From Euperipatoides rowelli (lineage: Eukaryota > Onychophora > Udeonychophora > Euonychophora > Peripatopsidae): DNA of 10,129 nt. The notes beneath the pieces are model-generated. The model was not told the DNA's origin and ran no database searches. It was given only the letters and a program-made list of their open reading frames with translations. This document shows positions 1 to 6,944 of this stretch, in pieces (position 1 is the stretch's first letter; each line of letters begins with the position of its first letter). The position numbers and the translations under genes are program-made. Location: the NCBI GenBank assembly GCA_003024985.2, contig PXIH01S0001006.1. One strand, 5' to 3'.

Positions 1-1299
1 AAAATTTGAGACGTAGCCTATTTTCATATCTAGGGGGTATTAAATTGTGTGACAAACCGTGATGGAGGGGGGAGGGATATAAAATACCAAAAAATGTATG
101 ATGTAGTTTATAGATGGATGATCCCCTACATAAAATAATCCAAATAATTATAACTAATTTTTTTTTTTGTATATTGGCTATAATTTATTAGTCATTAATT
201 TAGGCTATTATTAAACAATTATCGTTTTCTAGATTACATTTGGTGACATTTTAGACTAATTATTTCAAAGCAGGCAATTGAAAATGGCAAACAGGAAACG
301 GGGTGGGCTTTTTTAGATGTATAGTAAATTGAAAATGCTTACTGCCAGAATCTGCCAGTTCATGAAAAATCATCCACTTGTTTCTACACTTCTCCGAGAG
401 TAATGATATCCTAGAGCTTAGTGATAAACAGTCTGTGATGATGGGTAAAACCAAGTGGGAGCAAAGATAATATTACAAATATACTGCTAACTGACGCTTT
501 TTCAAAAAGAATAAGTTTCAGTATATAGTTTTATTAGCAAATAAATAATAATAATGTCAGAATGCAATTTGTAAAAATGCTATAAATATGGATGGTCAGA
601 ACTCAGAATCGATAAAATAAAATAAAAAATTTAAAGGTTTTGAGACGATCTTAAGTTATAAAAACATGCCTGACTGAATCCAATAATGTTAATTGAAACT
701 TCAAATATATATATATTGCACCTGTAAATATTCTCATACTGACTGGAATAGTTTATTTCCTGAGTGGCAGCTCAAAACTTTCTTATTAAAAATAAGAAAC
801 AGGAAGGATTTCAACTAAAACAGATCGGAAAAATTTTCATATGTTTATAATTATTATAAATTTTCCAGATTTAAAAATTATACACAATGCTCAACACGTG
901 ATTCAGAATACTGTATATTAAACCTAGTAATTTCCTTACACATTCCAGAGCCATTCCTAAANTAGATTATTTTCAAACCTTGTTAAGACAGTCTTTTATT
1001 TGTTTAGATATCGCTATTGCGTAAGCAGCAACTGCTAAGAGAACATCTAGAACAATAAAAGTGATATTGATGTTTAGAAATAAAATTGCAACAGGCTCCT
1101 AATTTAATTTTTAGAAAAGATAATCTTGATTATACGTATTTTCAGTCTACTTATTGTCTGTTTTTTTTATTTATCTGAATTCAATAGTTAACATATTACA
1201 AACTAGCCTTCAAATTTTTTTTCATTCATATACAAATTATACATTACTGAACCCCAAAGGTTATCAAGCAGTAGGCTAAATAGTATTAAAAATACGGTT
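1..1299. other. AT-rich non-coding flank
   Basis: I see no gene here. Open frames are short and look like chance, with no recognisable domain. The stretch holds A/T homopolymers, three TAGGCTA/TAGCCTA words (14-20, 201-207, 1272-1278), a purine-rich patch near 62-78 and a weak foldback near 828-867. One base is ambiguous (962). It may contain unrecognised repeat sequence, but nothing internal proves that. Confidence 0.6.
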
Positions 1300-1327
1300 A
1301 GATTCCGTTATCTGCCCACCAATATTT
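1300..1327 (+). repeat. 28-bp inverted repeat, left copy
   Basis: This 28-base stretch is exactly the reverse complement of 6562-6589, on the far side of the retrotransposon. Its core AGATTCCGTTATCTGCC is found again at 1513-1529. Similarity outside the 28 bases falls off, although GGTTAGAT against GGCCAGAT hints at a few more matching bases outward. The pair could be the terminal or subterminal repeats of a non-autonomous DNA element of about 0.9 kb (338 + 579 bases once the retroelement is removed), or two members of a dispersed family in opposite orientation. I see no convincing target duplication. Confidence 0.75.
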
Positions 1328-1360
1328 TTATTATTATTATTACTAGTAGCCTAATCCAGT

Positions 1361-1381
1361 GTTGGTCGAAATTCGACCAAC
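1361..1381. repeat. 21-bp palindrome with one central base
   Basis: Ten-base arms GTTGGTCGAA and TTCGACCAAC flank a single central A, with no mismatch. It lies between the 28-bp repeat and the 31-bp tandem duplication. It is shaped like the one at 9945-9963, which has nine-base arms around ATCGAA-A-TTCGAT. Both share the TCGAAATTCGA centre, so they may be related repeat ends or binding sites. The function is unknown. Confidence 0.8.
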
Positions 1382-1384
1382 AAG

Positions 1385-1446
1385 AATTCCTTTGTAAAAA
1401 GCCGTCACAACGCTAATTTCCTTTGTAAAAAGCCGCCACAATGTTA
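1385..1446 (+). repeat. 31-bp tandem duplication, two copies
   Basis: Bases 1385-1415 and 1416-1446 align without gaps at 27 of 31 positions. The identical core includes TTCCTTTGTAAAAAGCCG. The two copies differ mainly in the last third, so the duplication is not brand new. It sits in the structured block between the 28-bp repeat and the large hairpin and is probably part of the same unrecognised repeat. Confidence 0.8.
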
Positions 1447-1501
1447 AACAATGAATGTTTTAATTTTTTATATAAATTTTAGCTCATTGCCCTCCCTCTC
1501 G

Positions 1502-1546
1502 GGAGGAGTGTGAGATTCCGTTATCTGCCAAATCTCACACTCCTCC
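1502..1546. repeat. Perfect 16-bp stem with 13-nt loop
   Basis: Arms 1502-1517 (GGAGGAGTGTGAGATT) and 1531-1546 are exact reverse complements around loop 1518-1530. The left arm and loop contain the whole 17-base core shared with 1300 and 6589. A second, smaller stem (1491-1496 with 1501-1506, CCTCCC/GGGAGG, four-base loop) shares bases with the left arm, so the two folds exclude each other. The arms are GC-richer than the surroundings. It resembles a transposon-end hairpin, but no defining terminus follows. Confidence 0.85.
1513..1529 (+). repeat. Third copy of the 17-base core
   Basis: AGATTCCGTTATCTGCC here is identical to the start of the 28-bp repeat at 1300 and, inverted, to 6573-6589. 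The copy starts in the left arm of the 16-bp stem and fills most of its loop. After base 1529 the sequence diverges from the other two copies, so the conserved unit is the 17-mer rather than the 28-mer. Confidence 0.85.
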
Positions 1547-1637
1547 GTGCGCCCAATATGCCTAAAAAGGGATCCAAAGATTTCCCTTCACGTATTAGAA
1601 GATTTTCATTCTTAGTTTATTAACAGCGTTAAATATG

Positions 1638-1826
1638 TGTTAAACATATATACCGGTATTTAAATAATTTTAATAAATAATTTAGTTTATTAATATGCGA
1701 ATCATATTTTCATTATATTGTCAATTCATTTCTAGCTTCCTTCAAATTTATTTGAGGTTTATGAATTATCAAAATCTAAACCTGATACTATTCTTTTTTT
1801 TTTCAAAATGTCAATATTTTGTCACA
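1638..1826 (+). repeat. Probable degraded 5' LTR
   Basis: The position is right: it ends in GTCACA one base before the candidate primer-binding site, as the 3' LTR ends in ATCACA. A stretch near 1750-1785 aligns with 5939-5972 of the 3' LTR, sharing TTTGAG and TAAACCT with spaced matches between (about 70% by eye over some 38 bases). The proposed start TGTTAAACATAT resembles the 3' LTR start TGTTAGATAT, and the lengths agree (189 against 194). The middle aligns poorly and is simple A/T sequence, so part may have been replaced. Confidence 0.4.
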
Positions 1827-1827
1827 A

Positions 1828-1845
1828 TGGTGATGAAGATGGGAT
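1828..1845 (+). other. Candidate tRNA primer-binding site
   Basis: TGGTGATGAAGATGGGAT starts with the TGG that pairs with a tRNA CCA end and lies one base after the proposed LTR end (CA at 1825-1826). The TGGTG start and GGGAT end resemble the complement of leucine tRNA 3' ends; the middle matches poorly, so the primer tRNA is uncertain. About 80 bases of leader follow before the gag start. Confidence 0.45.
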
Positions 1846-1925
1846 AAAGCAAAGAGAGCCTGAAAGCAAATTTCTTTCATAAAAATATATATTAAAAAAA
1901 AAGCGAACGATACCAAAGACGTGCA

Positions 1926-2671
1926 ATGTCGATGATTGGAAAAATTAGAGAATACGATGAGGCACTTGAAAAGTTCAGCATGTATAGAGAAAGGCTAGAG
2001 CAGTATTTTGAAGCTAATGATATTGATGATGGAGTAAAGGTACCAGTATTTTTATCGCTGATAGGTCCACAAACATACACGTTGTTGAGAAATTTGCTTC
2101 CACCAGCAATGCCCAAAGATTCTACATGATGATTTATGTAACACATTGGAAGCAATAAAAAAAATAGTTGTGGCTGAGAGATTTAAATTTAACAGGAGAA
2201 ATCAGTTAAGCGGAGAATCTATAGTGGCGTATATTGTGGAACTCAAGCGGTTGGCAGCCAAGTGCTAATTTGGAACAATTTTTGAGAAAGCCTTACTTGA
2301 TAGACTGGTATGTGGATTGCTAGATGAAACATCGCAAAAGCGCCAAAAGGCAAAGCCAGATTTAATGTTTAGCCAAGCTGCTGAATTGGCAATGATGTTT
2401 GAGACTGCCAACAAAAATACATGACATGAAAGAGACCCAGGTTAACATACTAATGGTGACGAATGCAACAAATAGGAAAAAGAGAGTGGAGGAGAAATAT
2501 GTTAAAAAATATTCTGACATAAAATGTTATAGATGTGACGGTGATCATTTTGCTAATAAGTGCAGACACAAGGATGCTGTATGTAATAAGTGTAACAGGC
2601 ACGGTCATATAGCAAGAGCATGCAAGAGTAACCAATTGAATAAAATAAAAAATACTCAGCGAACATGGTGA
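1926..2671 (+). pseudogene. gag: gag remnant with two CCHC zinc knuckles
   Basis: Gag builds the particle that packages element RNA in the cytoplasm. The frame opens at ATG 1926 with about 67 residues of helical, charged capsid-type sequence (RERLEQYFEAN, then FLSLIGPQTYTLLRNLL). A frame change at about 2127 moves the homology to the next frame, which runs to 2424 (VVAERFKFNRR, ALLDRLVCGL) and is cut by TAA at 2266, probably a former glutamate codon. A third frame carries the nucleic-acid-binding knuckles at 2525-2623: CYRCDGDHFANKC and CNKCNRHGHIARAC. All zinc ligands are kept even though the reading frame is not. The start is chosen because it directly follows the leader and homology begins there. 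Confidence 0.85.
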
Positions 2672-3056
2672 GAACCGAGGAAACCGAATCCAGTGAGGAT
2701 GAGTATCACATATATTCAGTAAAAAATAGTGAAAATAAAATGAAGAATTATATCAATAAGAATTTACAACTTGGAAATAGAAATGATCTTGGATACGGAG
2801 GCTGATCTTTCCACTATTAATGAATATTGGTGTAAGCAATTGGTGTAAGCAAATCATTCCATCGGTGAAGATAAAAGATGATAATGTAAATTTACATGAT
2901 TATAATGGTTCTATTGCGCATGAAATAGGAACTGTAGATGTAAATGATTCATATAAAAATAAAAAGGAATTGGTGAGGTTGCATGTTGTTTCTGGAAACA
3001 AACCTTGCTTATTTGGTAAAGATCTAATAAAAAAAAATTGGGATAAATATACATAA
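2665..3056 (+). pseudogene. Aspartic protease remnant
   Basis: This protease would cut the Gag-Pol polyprotein. Homology starts near ATG 2665 with an acidic leader ending DEYHIYSV. It shifts frame near 2770 and reads through LEIEMILDTEADLSTI. The catalytic Asp codon is 2792-2794, and the usual DTGA/DSGA is DTEA, so the flap-supporting glycine is lost. A 13-bp tandem duplication (2827-2839, 2840-2852) then changes the frame again. The last part, in frame from 2820, includes VVSGNKPCLFGKDLI, matching the family's closing hydrophobic-LLGR-like segment. Dimer-forming residues cannot be judged. Three frames are needed to cover a domain of about 100 residues, so it is certainly dead. Confidence 0.8.
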
Positions 3057-3219
3057 AGTATTAAATGTAACGGAGTTGGAAGAGAAACCAGAAAAAAATG
3101 CATGCATAAAAATGAGACAAAAAATATTGTAAATAAAAAAATATAAAAAACTACATGAAGGAGAAAAGAAGCCCATAAAATTTTATAAGGCAGTAGTAAG
3201 AATAACCACCGAGAGTAGG

Positions 3220-4061
3220 CCTATATTTTTAAAATCTAGAAGTGTTCCATTTGCATTAAAAAAGACGGTTGAAAATGAAATCATCCTAATGAAAAAAACA
3301 GGAGTGTGGGAGGAGGTAAATATAGTGATTGGGCTACACCTCTGGTCATCGTACCAAAAGAAGATGGTTCTGTAAGACTATATGGTGATTTTAAAGTAAC
3401 AATAAATAAAATAATGCATGTGGATCAATACCCATTACCAACACAGAATTTTTTTTTTCAATGTTGAGTGGTGGAAAAGTTTTTACAAAACTTGACATGG
3501 CCAATGCATATCAGCAGATAGAATTAGAATTTTAAAGTGCTAAAGAAATATTAACCATAAACAGTCATATTGGTTTATTTAGGCCTAAATGGTTATTATA
3601 TGGCATATCTAGTGCTTCGGCAATATTTCAAAATGTAATGGATAAGATGTTGTTAGGATTAAGAAACGTTGTGGCATATCAAGGCGATATAGTGATTATG
3701 GCAATGGCAATGTGAACATGATAGATGTCTAGTGGCAGTAATGGACAGATTATTGGAATGTGGGGTACAATTGAATAAAAATAAGTGCAAAATAGCTCAA
3801 AACAGGATCAAGTTTATGGGACATATCATTGATGAGAAGGGAATACATCATACTGATGAAAAAATAAGGGCAATAAAAATGCTAAAATGCCAAAAAATGT
3901 GGAGGAACTCCAAATTTTTTGGGGACTATTTAATTATTATATTAAATTTATCAACTTTCTTAAAACCACTTCATGAACTATTAAAAAAGGAGCACCAATG
4001 GGAATGGACTGATGAATGTGATAAAACTTTTGAAAAATGCAATAATCTGTTAACATCTTAG
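3220..4061 (+). pseudogene. Reverse transcriptase remnant
   Basis: This domain copies element RNA into DNA. Visible pieces, in order: [15 protein letters not shown] (frame starting near 3238), [18 protein letters not shown] with [10 protein letters not shown] (frame through 3327), then after a frameshift in a ten-T run (3449-3458) FTKLDMANAYQQIEL, with the first catalytic Asp at 3494-3496. A stop lies at 3533. FRPKWLLYGISSASAIFQ is followed by YQGD at 3677-3688, where YXDD is expected, so a catalytic Asp is Gly. A short repeat of GGCAAT near 3700-3712 shifts frame again into the thumb (GVQLNKNKCKIAQ, KFMGHIIDEKGIH). Bases about 3882-3950 read best one frame over (NYYIKF) before frame returns at LKPLHELL. 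The upstream stretch 3060-3219 has no clear domain. Confidence 0.88.
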
Positions 4062-4062
4062 A

Positions 4063-4401
4063 ATTTTAATCCATTATGACGAAACCAAACCATTACATTT
4101 GGAGTGTGATGGTGAACCATTGTGTGTTGGGACTATATTGTCACATATAATGGAAGATGATAGGAATAAACCTATAGCATATGCTTCTAGAGCATTGTCC
4201 AAGGCAGAAAAAATTACGCACAGGTAGAAAGAAAAGCCTTGGAAATAATTTGTCATTGTAACAGATCACAAACCACTCTTATCAATATTTAATCCTACTT
4301 GTGTCACTCCGATGTTTGCTGCTCATAGATATGAAATCCAATATAGACAGGACCATTGGAGGAAAAGGAACCAGATGAATATATATCTCTTACATAAATG
4401 A
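4063..4401 (+). pseudogene. RNase H remnant with internal deletions
   Basis: RNase H degrades the RNA strand during reverse transcription. Homology begins ILIHYDETKPLHLECDGEP, with the first catalytic Asp at 4108-4110 in the CDG position, where many relatives have CDAS. It continues through KPIAYASRALSKAEK. A frame change near 4212 leads into YAQVERKALEII, then jumps directly to VTDHKPLLSIF at 4258. Relatives carry about 15 to 18 residues between these blocks, so roughly 50 bases have been lost there. A second loss is likely near 4320-4350, where AAHRYEIQYR is shorter than the usual helix region. The TDH Asp is kept. It directly continues the reverse transcriptase thumb. Confidence 0.82.
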
Positions 4402-4620
4402 CATATCAGTTTCTGCTGGCGACATTAGAAAAGAAACAGAGAAAGACAAAATATTGTGTGCTGTTATAAATTTTGTCAAATATGGATGGAAAAGTGAAGA
4501 TAATCTAGAAATGCAACCATTTTTTTGTTAGAAGAGAACAATTGTTGATCAATGAAGGGTGCCTTATATGGGGATTTAGGGTTGTAATACCAAAAAAAAT
4601 ATAGGAATTGTGTATTAGGA
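4402..4620 (+). pseudogene. RNase H to integrase linker remnant
   Basis: One frame is open through GDIRKETEKDKILCAVINF and KYGWKSEDNLEMQPFFC until a stop near 4530. Another frame then gives LLINEGCLIWGFRVVIP, the short beta-rich segment that precedes the integrase zinc-binding domain in Ty3/Gypsy polymerases. A further stop falls near 4602. The order and wording fit the family, but the segment has no catalytic role of its own. It also shows loss of frame twice in about 220 bases. Confidence 0.65.
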
Positions 4621-5270
4621 TTGTTACATGATACACACCCGGGGGTCATTCAAATGAAAGAAGTTGCCAGATCACACTTATGGTGGCCTNGAATTGATAG
4701 AGAAATAGAACAAGTAGNAAGAGGATGTTTGTCTTGCATACAACAAATGAACTTGCCCCCGTCAACACCAATGCAGTCTTGGATATGGCCAAGGGGCCCT
4801 TGGGAAAGGGTACATGTGGATTTTGCCCAAAAGGGTCAAAATTATTATTTGCTGGTTGTGGATGCTCATTCAAAATGGTTGGAAGTGGCGAGAATGGAGA
4901 ACATCACCACCAAAAATACATAGGAAACTAAGAGAGATGATTGCTCGATATGGATTACCTAAAGAACTTGTGTCGGATAACGGTCCTCAATTGGTATCTC
5001 AGGAATTTGAAGATTTTCTAGCCAGAAACGGGATAAGACACTTTAATTCCAGCATATACGCCAAAGTGCAATGGTGCTGCTGAATGTTGTGTGCAACATT
5101 TTAAGAATTCTCTAGAAAAAATTGACAATGACGAAAGGGCTAACACAAATTTGGATGTTTAAATTTCTCATTTCCTATTTATGCAAAGAACAACACCACA
5201 TGCAACTACAGGTAAAAGTCCTTGGGAACTTTTTATAGGAAGAGCCCTGAGAACAAGATTTTGATTAATT
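4621..5270 (+). pseudogene. Integrase remnant, D,D35E core retained
   Basis: Integrase would insert the cDNA into chromosomes. The N-terminal zinc region reads LLHDTHPGVIQMKEVARSHL, then WWP and the CLSC pair. The catalytic core has VHVDFA (Asp codon 4819-4821) and, one frame over, SDNGPQ (Asp 4976-4978). In a third frame NGAAECC carries the Glu (5082-5084), about 35 residues after the second Asp, as expected for DDE integrases. All three acidic residues survive although they lie in three frames. A stop cuts the tail of the core near 5159. The closing wording FLFMQRTTPHATTGKSPWEL and LFIGRALRTR fits the family. Two ambiguous bases (4690, 4718) fall inside. Confidence 0.88.
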
Positions 5271-5760
5271 CATTATAATGTGGATGATAAAATATGCATG
5301 GAACAAATGAAATAAAAAATGCAATATGACAAATCATGTGGCGTAAATAGAAATATTGAACTGGGAAAAAGATTACTATACGGTGAAGGGATTATACAGC
5401 AAATTCAAATAAATGGAACAATGGAATAGTGGTGGACAGAGAAGGGGTAAATACATGGAAAATAAACACAGAGAAGGGCACGAAACTGATGCACATGGAT
5501 CAGATAAGGACCAGCCATAACCTACAAGAGGATATACAAATACAAATGTGTCGGACAACAATAGACTATAGCGCAGCAAGGTAATGGATGGCGATAAGGA
5601 TGATCATGGGGAGACAGGAAATAAAAGAAACAAGTCAAGAATCACAAATTGACAATGCTAGGGGAAAAGGGTTAGAAGAAACTATTGACAACATACCGAT
5701 GGATGTGAAAAAAGAATTGTCTATGGTGAAAGAATGGGAAGAGTAGTGAAGGTGATAAAG
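5271..5760 (+). pseudogene. Integrase C-terminal tail, badly eroded
   Basis: Short pieces in different frames recall the C-terminal module of Gypsy integrases: ELGKRLLYGEG with IIQQIQ near 5350-5405, then KLMHMDQIRT near 5485-5515. The rest is acidic and lysine-rich and ends near 5745. No chromodomain is visible. There is no membrane segment or long frame that could be an envelope gene. The domain assignment rests on position and on the short pieces named. Confidence 0.55.
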
Positions 5761-5793
5761 TTAAATTTGTAAGACTAAGTTAAAGGGTGCCAT

Positions 5794-5813
5794 AAAAAAA
5801 GGGGGGGGGGGGG
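5794..5813 (+). other. Polypurine tract
   Basis: Seven A residues are followed by thirteen G residues, directly before the 3' LTR. A purine run at this place primes plus-strand DNA synthesis in LTR retroelements. The G run is long for a polypurine tract and may have expanded by slippage after insertion or during sequencing. Confidence 0.75.
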
Positions 5814-5816
5814 TGA

Positions 5817-6010
5817 TGTTAGATATCGAGTAGTCATTCCTGGACAAAGGACTGATGTAGTAAGTTGTTGTTTAGTTTAGCCAGGCACATATAACCAGTA
5901 TGGCCATAGAAGTTTTACGTGTGTAAAGTTACTTGTTTGAGTTTCATTAAATATGAATTAAACCTATTAGTGGATTGACTTAATATTATTATTTATTTAC
6001 ATATATCACA
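5817..6010 (+). repeat. 3' LTR, about 194 bp
   Basis: It begins just after the polypurine tract with TGTTAGATAT (or three bases earlier with TGATG) and ends ATATATCACA. The ends form an imperfect inverted repeat with TG and CA termini. Inside are a TATA-like ATATAA (5889-5894) and two ATTAAA polyadenylation-like signals (5946-5951, 5957-5962), in the order expected for U3, R and U5. The length is short but normal for Mag-like elements. The 5' copy is only weakly alignable. The next bases, AGGAA, do not match the five bases left of the proposed 5' LTR. Confidence 0.65.
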
Positions 6011-6379
6011 AGGAATCTAAAAAAAAAATATGGTGATATTGAGCAAAAACGAAAACTTTTAACTACGATTGAAACTAGGCTATATTTTAAAATTTCACCA
6101 ACAGCTTAGAGAAATTATACAATTTCAGTCTTATTGTGTGACTTAGTTTTAGTCTTTATTCATCCTGAAAAACATTATTTATGTCTTATTATGGTTCATA
6201 ACTTTTAAAAAATTCAAAATGAAAAATATTCGCTAGGATAAACTCCAAAAATATATAAATAATCCTATAATTAATAAGATAAATTTTGATTTTTATACAT
6301 TTGCCAATATCAAGGTCATAAAATCATATTTATTTCATTGATAAATAAGCAGTTGCGATGCTAATCGTTTGATTGTTTT
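6011..6379. other. AT-rich non-coding stretch right of the retroelement
   Basis: No gene or clear repeat is visible. If the 28-bp repeats are the ends of one older element, this stretch would be part of its interior. It carries one TAGGCTA word (6076-6082) and otherwise simple A/T sequence. Confidence 0.5.
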
Positions 6380-6431
6380 CCGAGAAAGTTCGATTTTCTG
6401 ATAATTATACTAGAAGGTTGAACTTTCCCGG
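6380..6431. repeat. Long hairpin, 16-bp stem plus 3
   Basis: Arms 6384-6399 and 6412-6427 pair over all 16 positions if three G-U wobbles are allowed in RNA, around a 12-nt AT-rich loop. After one A-C mismatch three more G/C pairs (6380-6382 with 6429-6431) extend the stem. On DNA, 12 or 13 of the 16 are Watson-Crick. The wobble changes keep pairing only in plus-strand RNA, which may be chance or a trace of selection on an RNA fold. Confidence 0.7.
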
Positions 6432-6459
6432 TATCCCACCACATATTGGTGGAGGGATA
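6432..6459. repeat. Second hairpin, adjoining the first
   Basis: TATCCC (6432-6437) pairs with GGGATA (6454-6459). After one A-A mismatch CCAC pairs with GTGG, leaving a six-base loop. It begins on the base after the first hairpin ends. Its right half contains ATATTGGTGG, which also occurs in the 28-bp repeat at 6562-6589, so it may be a degenerate copy of that end. Confidence 0.65.
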
Positions 6460-6561
6460 TTAGATCTGGTGAGAAAACACACCATATCGTGTGCTAAAAG
6501 GCGATTTTCGTTTTTTAGCATGCAATTAGTTGTTTATTCATCACAGCTAATATTCTTCCGC

Positions 6562-6589
6562 AAATATTGGTGGGCAGATAACGGAATCT
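6562..6589 (-). repeat. 28-bp inverted repeat, right copy
   Basis: It is the exact reverse complement of 1300-1327. It lies about 100 bases beyond the paired hairpins and about 550 bases beyond the retrotransposon. A perfect match over 28 bases is notable beside a retroelement whose genes are riddled with changes. Either the sequence is conserved, the pair has been homogenised, or each copy arrived separately from a younger family. Confidence 0.75.
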
Positions 6590-6888
6590 GGCCAAAAATA
6601 CTTATTTAAATAGATCATTGACTAATATTATGCTATCTTACAAAAGAAAATACTACAGTTATAAAACAGATTAATTTGCTAAAAATAAATGATATAATTA
6701 GAATACTTACAGGCAATAATATTTCAATCATTTTGACTTCCACTGGTCGGACACCAAATAGTTACAAATTATTCAGCAGGAACCGAATAGTTCTAATATA
6801 ACTAGTAACTTATTTTATTACCATTAAATGATTTGTAATTTATTTTATTAAAGTGGTTTATCAATGATTTTTTTTTTTTTAATTGATT
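6590..6888. other. AT-rich non-coding stretch
   Basis: Nothing gene-like is visible. Two short similar pieces containing TTATTTTATTA (about 6810 and 6840) form a weak direct repeat. A T-run lies at 6868-6880. Confidence 0.5.
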
Positions 6889-6944
6889 TATGTTTCCGTT
6901 TAAATTTTCCATTAGAAAATTTGGAAAATTTAAACGGAAACATA
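6889..6944. repeat. Perfect 23-bp stem hairpin
   Basis: Arms 6889-6911 and 6922-6944 are exact reverse complements around a 10-nt loop. The left arm starts TATGTTTCCGTTTAAATTTT. Pairing stops at the next base outward. A perfect stem of this length in old neutral sequence suggests a recent origin or constraint. It is shorter than a typical animal microRNA precursor, which usually has a longer stem with mismatches. A small foldback or a palindrome from a repeat end is more likely. Confidence 0.85.

Larger units (their letters stand above)
1638..6010 (+). mobile_element. Decayed Ty3/Gypsy LTR retrotransposon, Mag-like
   Basis: Domains appear in the order gag, CCHC knuckles, protease, reverse transcriptase, RNase H, integrase. 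Integrase downstream of RNase H is the Ty3/Gypsy (Metaviridae) order, not Copia. Mag-lineage likeness rests on remembered family traits: a short gag starting almost directly after the primer site, a first knuckle of CX2CX3HX4C followed by CX2CX4HX4C, and wording such as WWP and VDFA. The length, about 4.4 kb, is near the usual size for this group after some deletion. At least a dozen frameshifts or stops plus altered catalytic residues make it non-autonomous. Outer borders rest on LTR evidence: the right one is fair, the left one weak. No target-site duplication was found and no envelope gene is visible. Confidence 0.85.

Noticed and set aside
260-454. Minus-strand open frame of 64 codons
   Set aside because: It is short, has no recognisable domain and a composition typical of chance frames in this DNA.
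1502-1565. Helitron 3' end (hairpin followed by CTAA at 1562-1565)
   Set aside because: The loop is too large, the base after CTAA is A rather than the expected T, and no TC-starting 5' end was identified.
1892-2155. Minus-strand frame of 87 codons
   Set aside because: It is antisense to the gag remnant, whose family homology is on the plus strand.
3060-3219. Separate small gene between protease and reverse transcriptase
   Set aside because: The stretch is A-rich with stops in all frames and is best seen as the eroded connector of the polyprotein.
1926-5270. Systematic G-to-A or C-to-T hypermutation as the cause of decay
   Set aside because: Lesions include G-to-T, A-to-G, insertions, duplications and deletions. 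This mixture fits ordinary neutral decay.
5376-5579. Minus-strand frame of 67 codons rich in Leu, Ser and Cys
   Set aside because: It is antisense to the integrase tail. The hydrophobic look comes from complementing an A-rich strand.
5280-5790. Possible envelope-like gene before the 3' LTR
   Set aside because: No long frame, signal peptide, membrane segment or cysteine pattern is seen, and fragments match the integrase tail instead.
1633-6015. Target-site duplication of the retrotransposon
   Set aside because: The five bases left of the proposed 5' LTR (ATATG) do not match those right of the 3' LTR (AGGAA), and small border shifts did not help.
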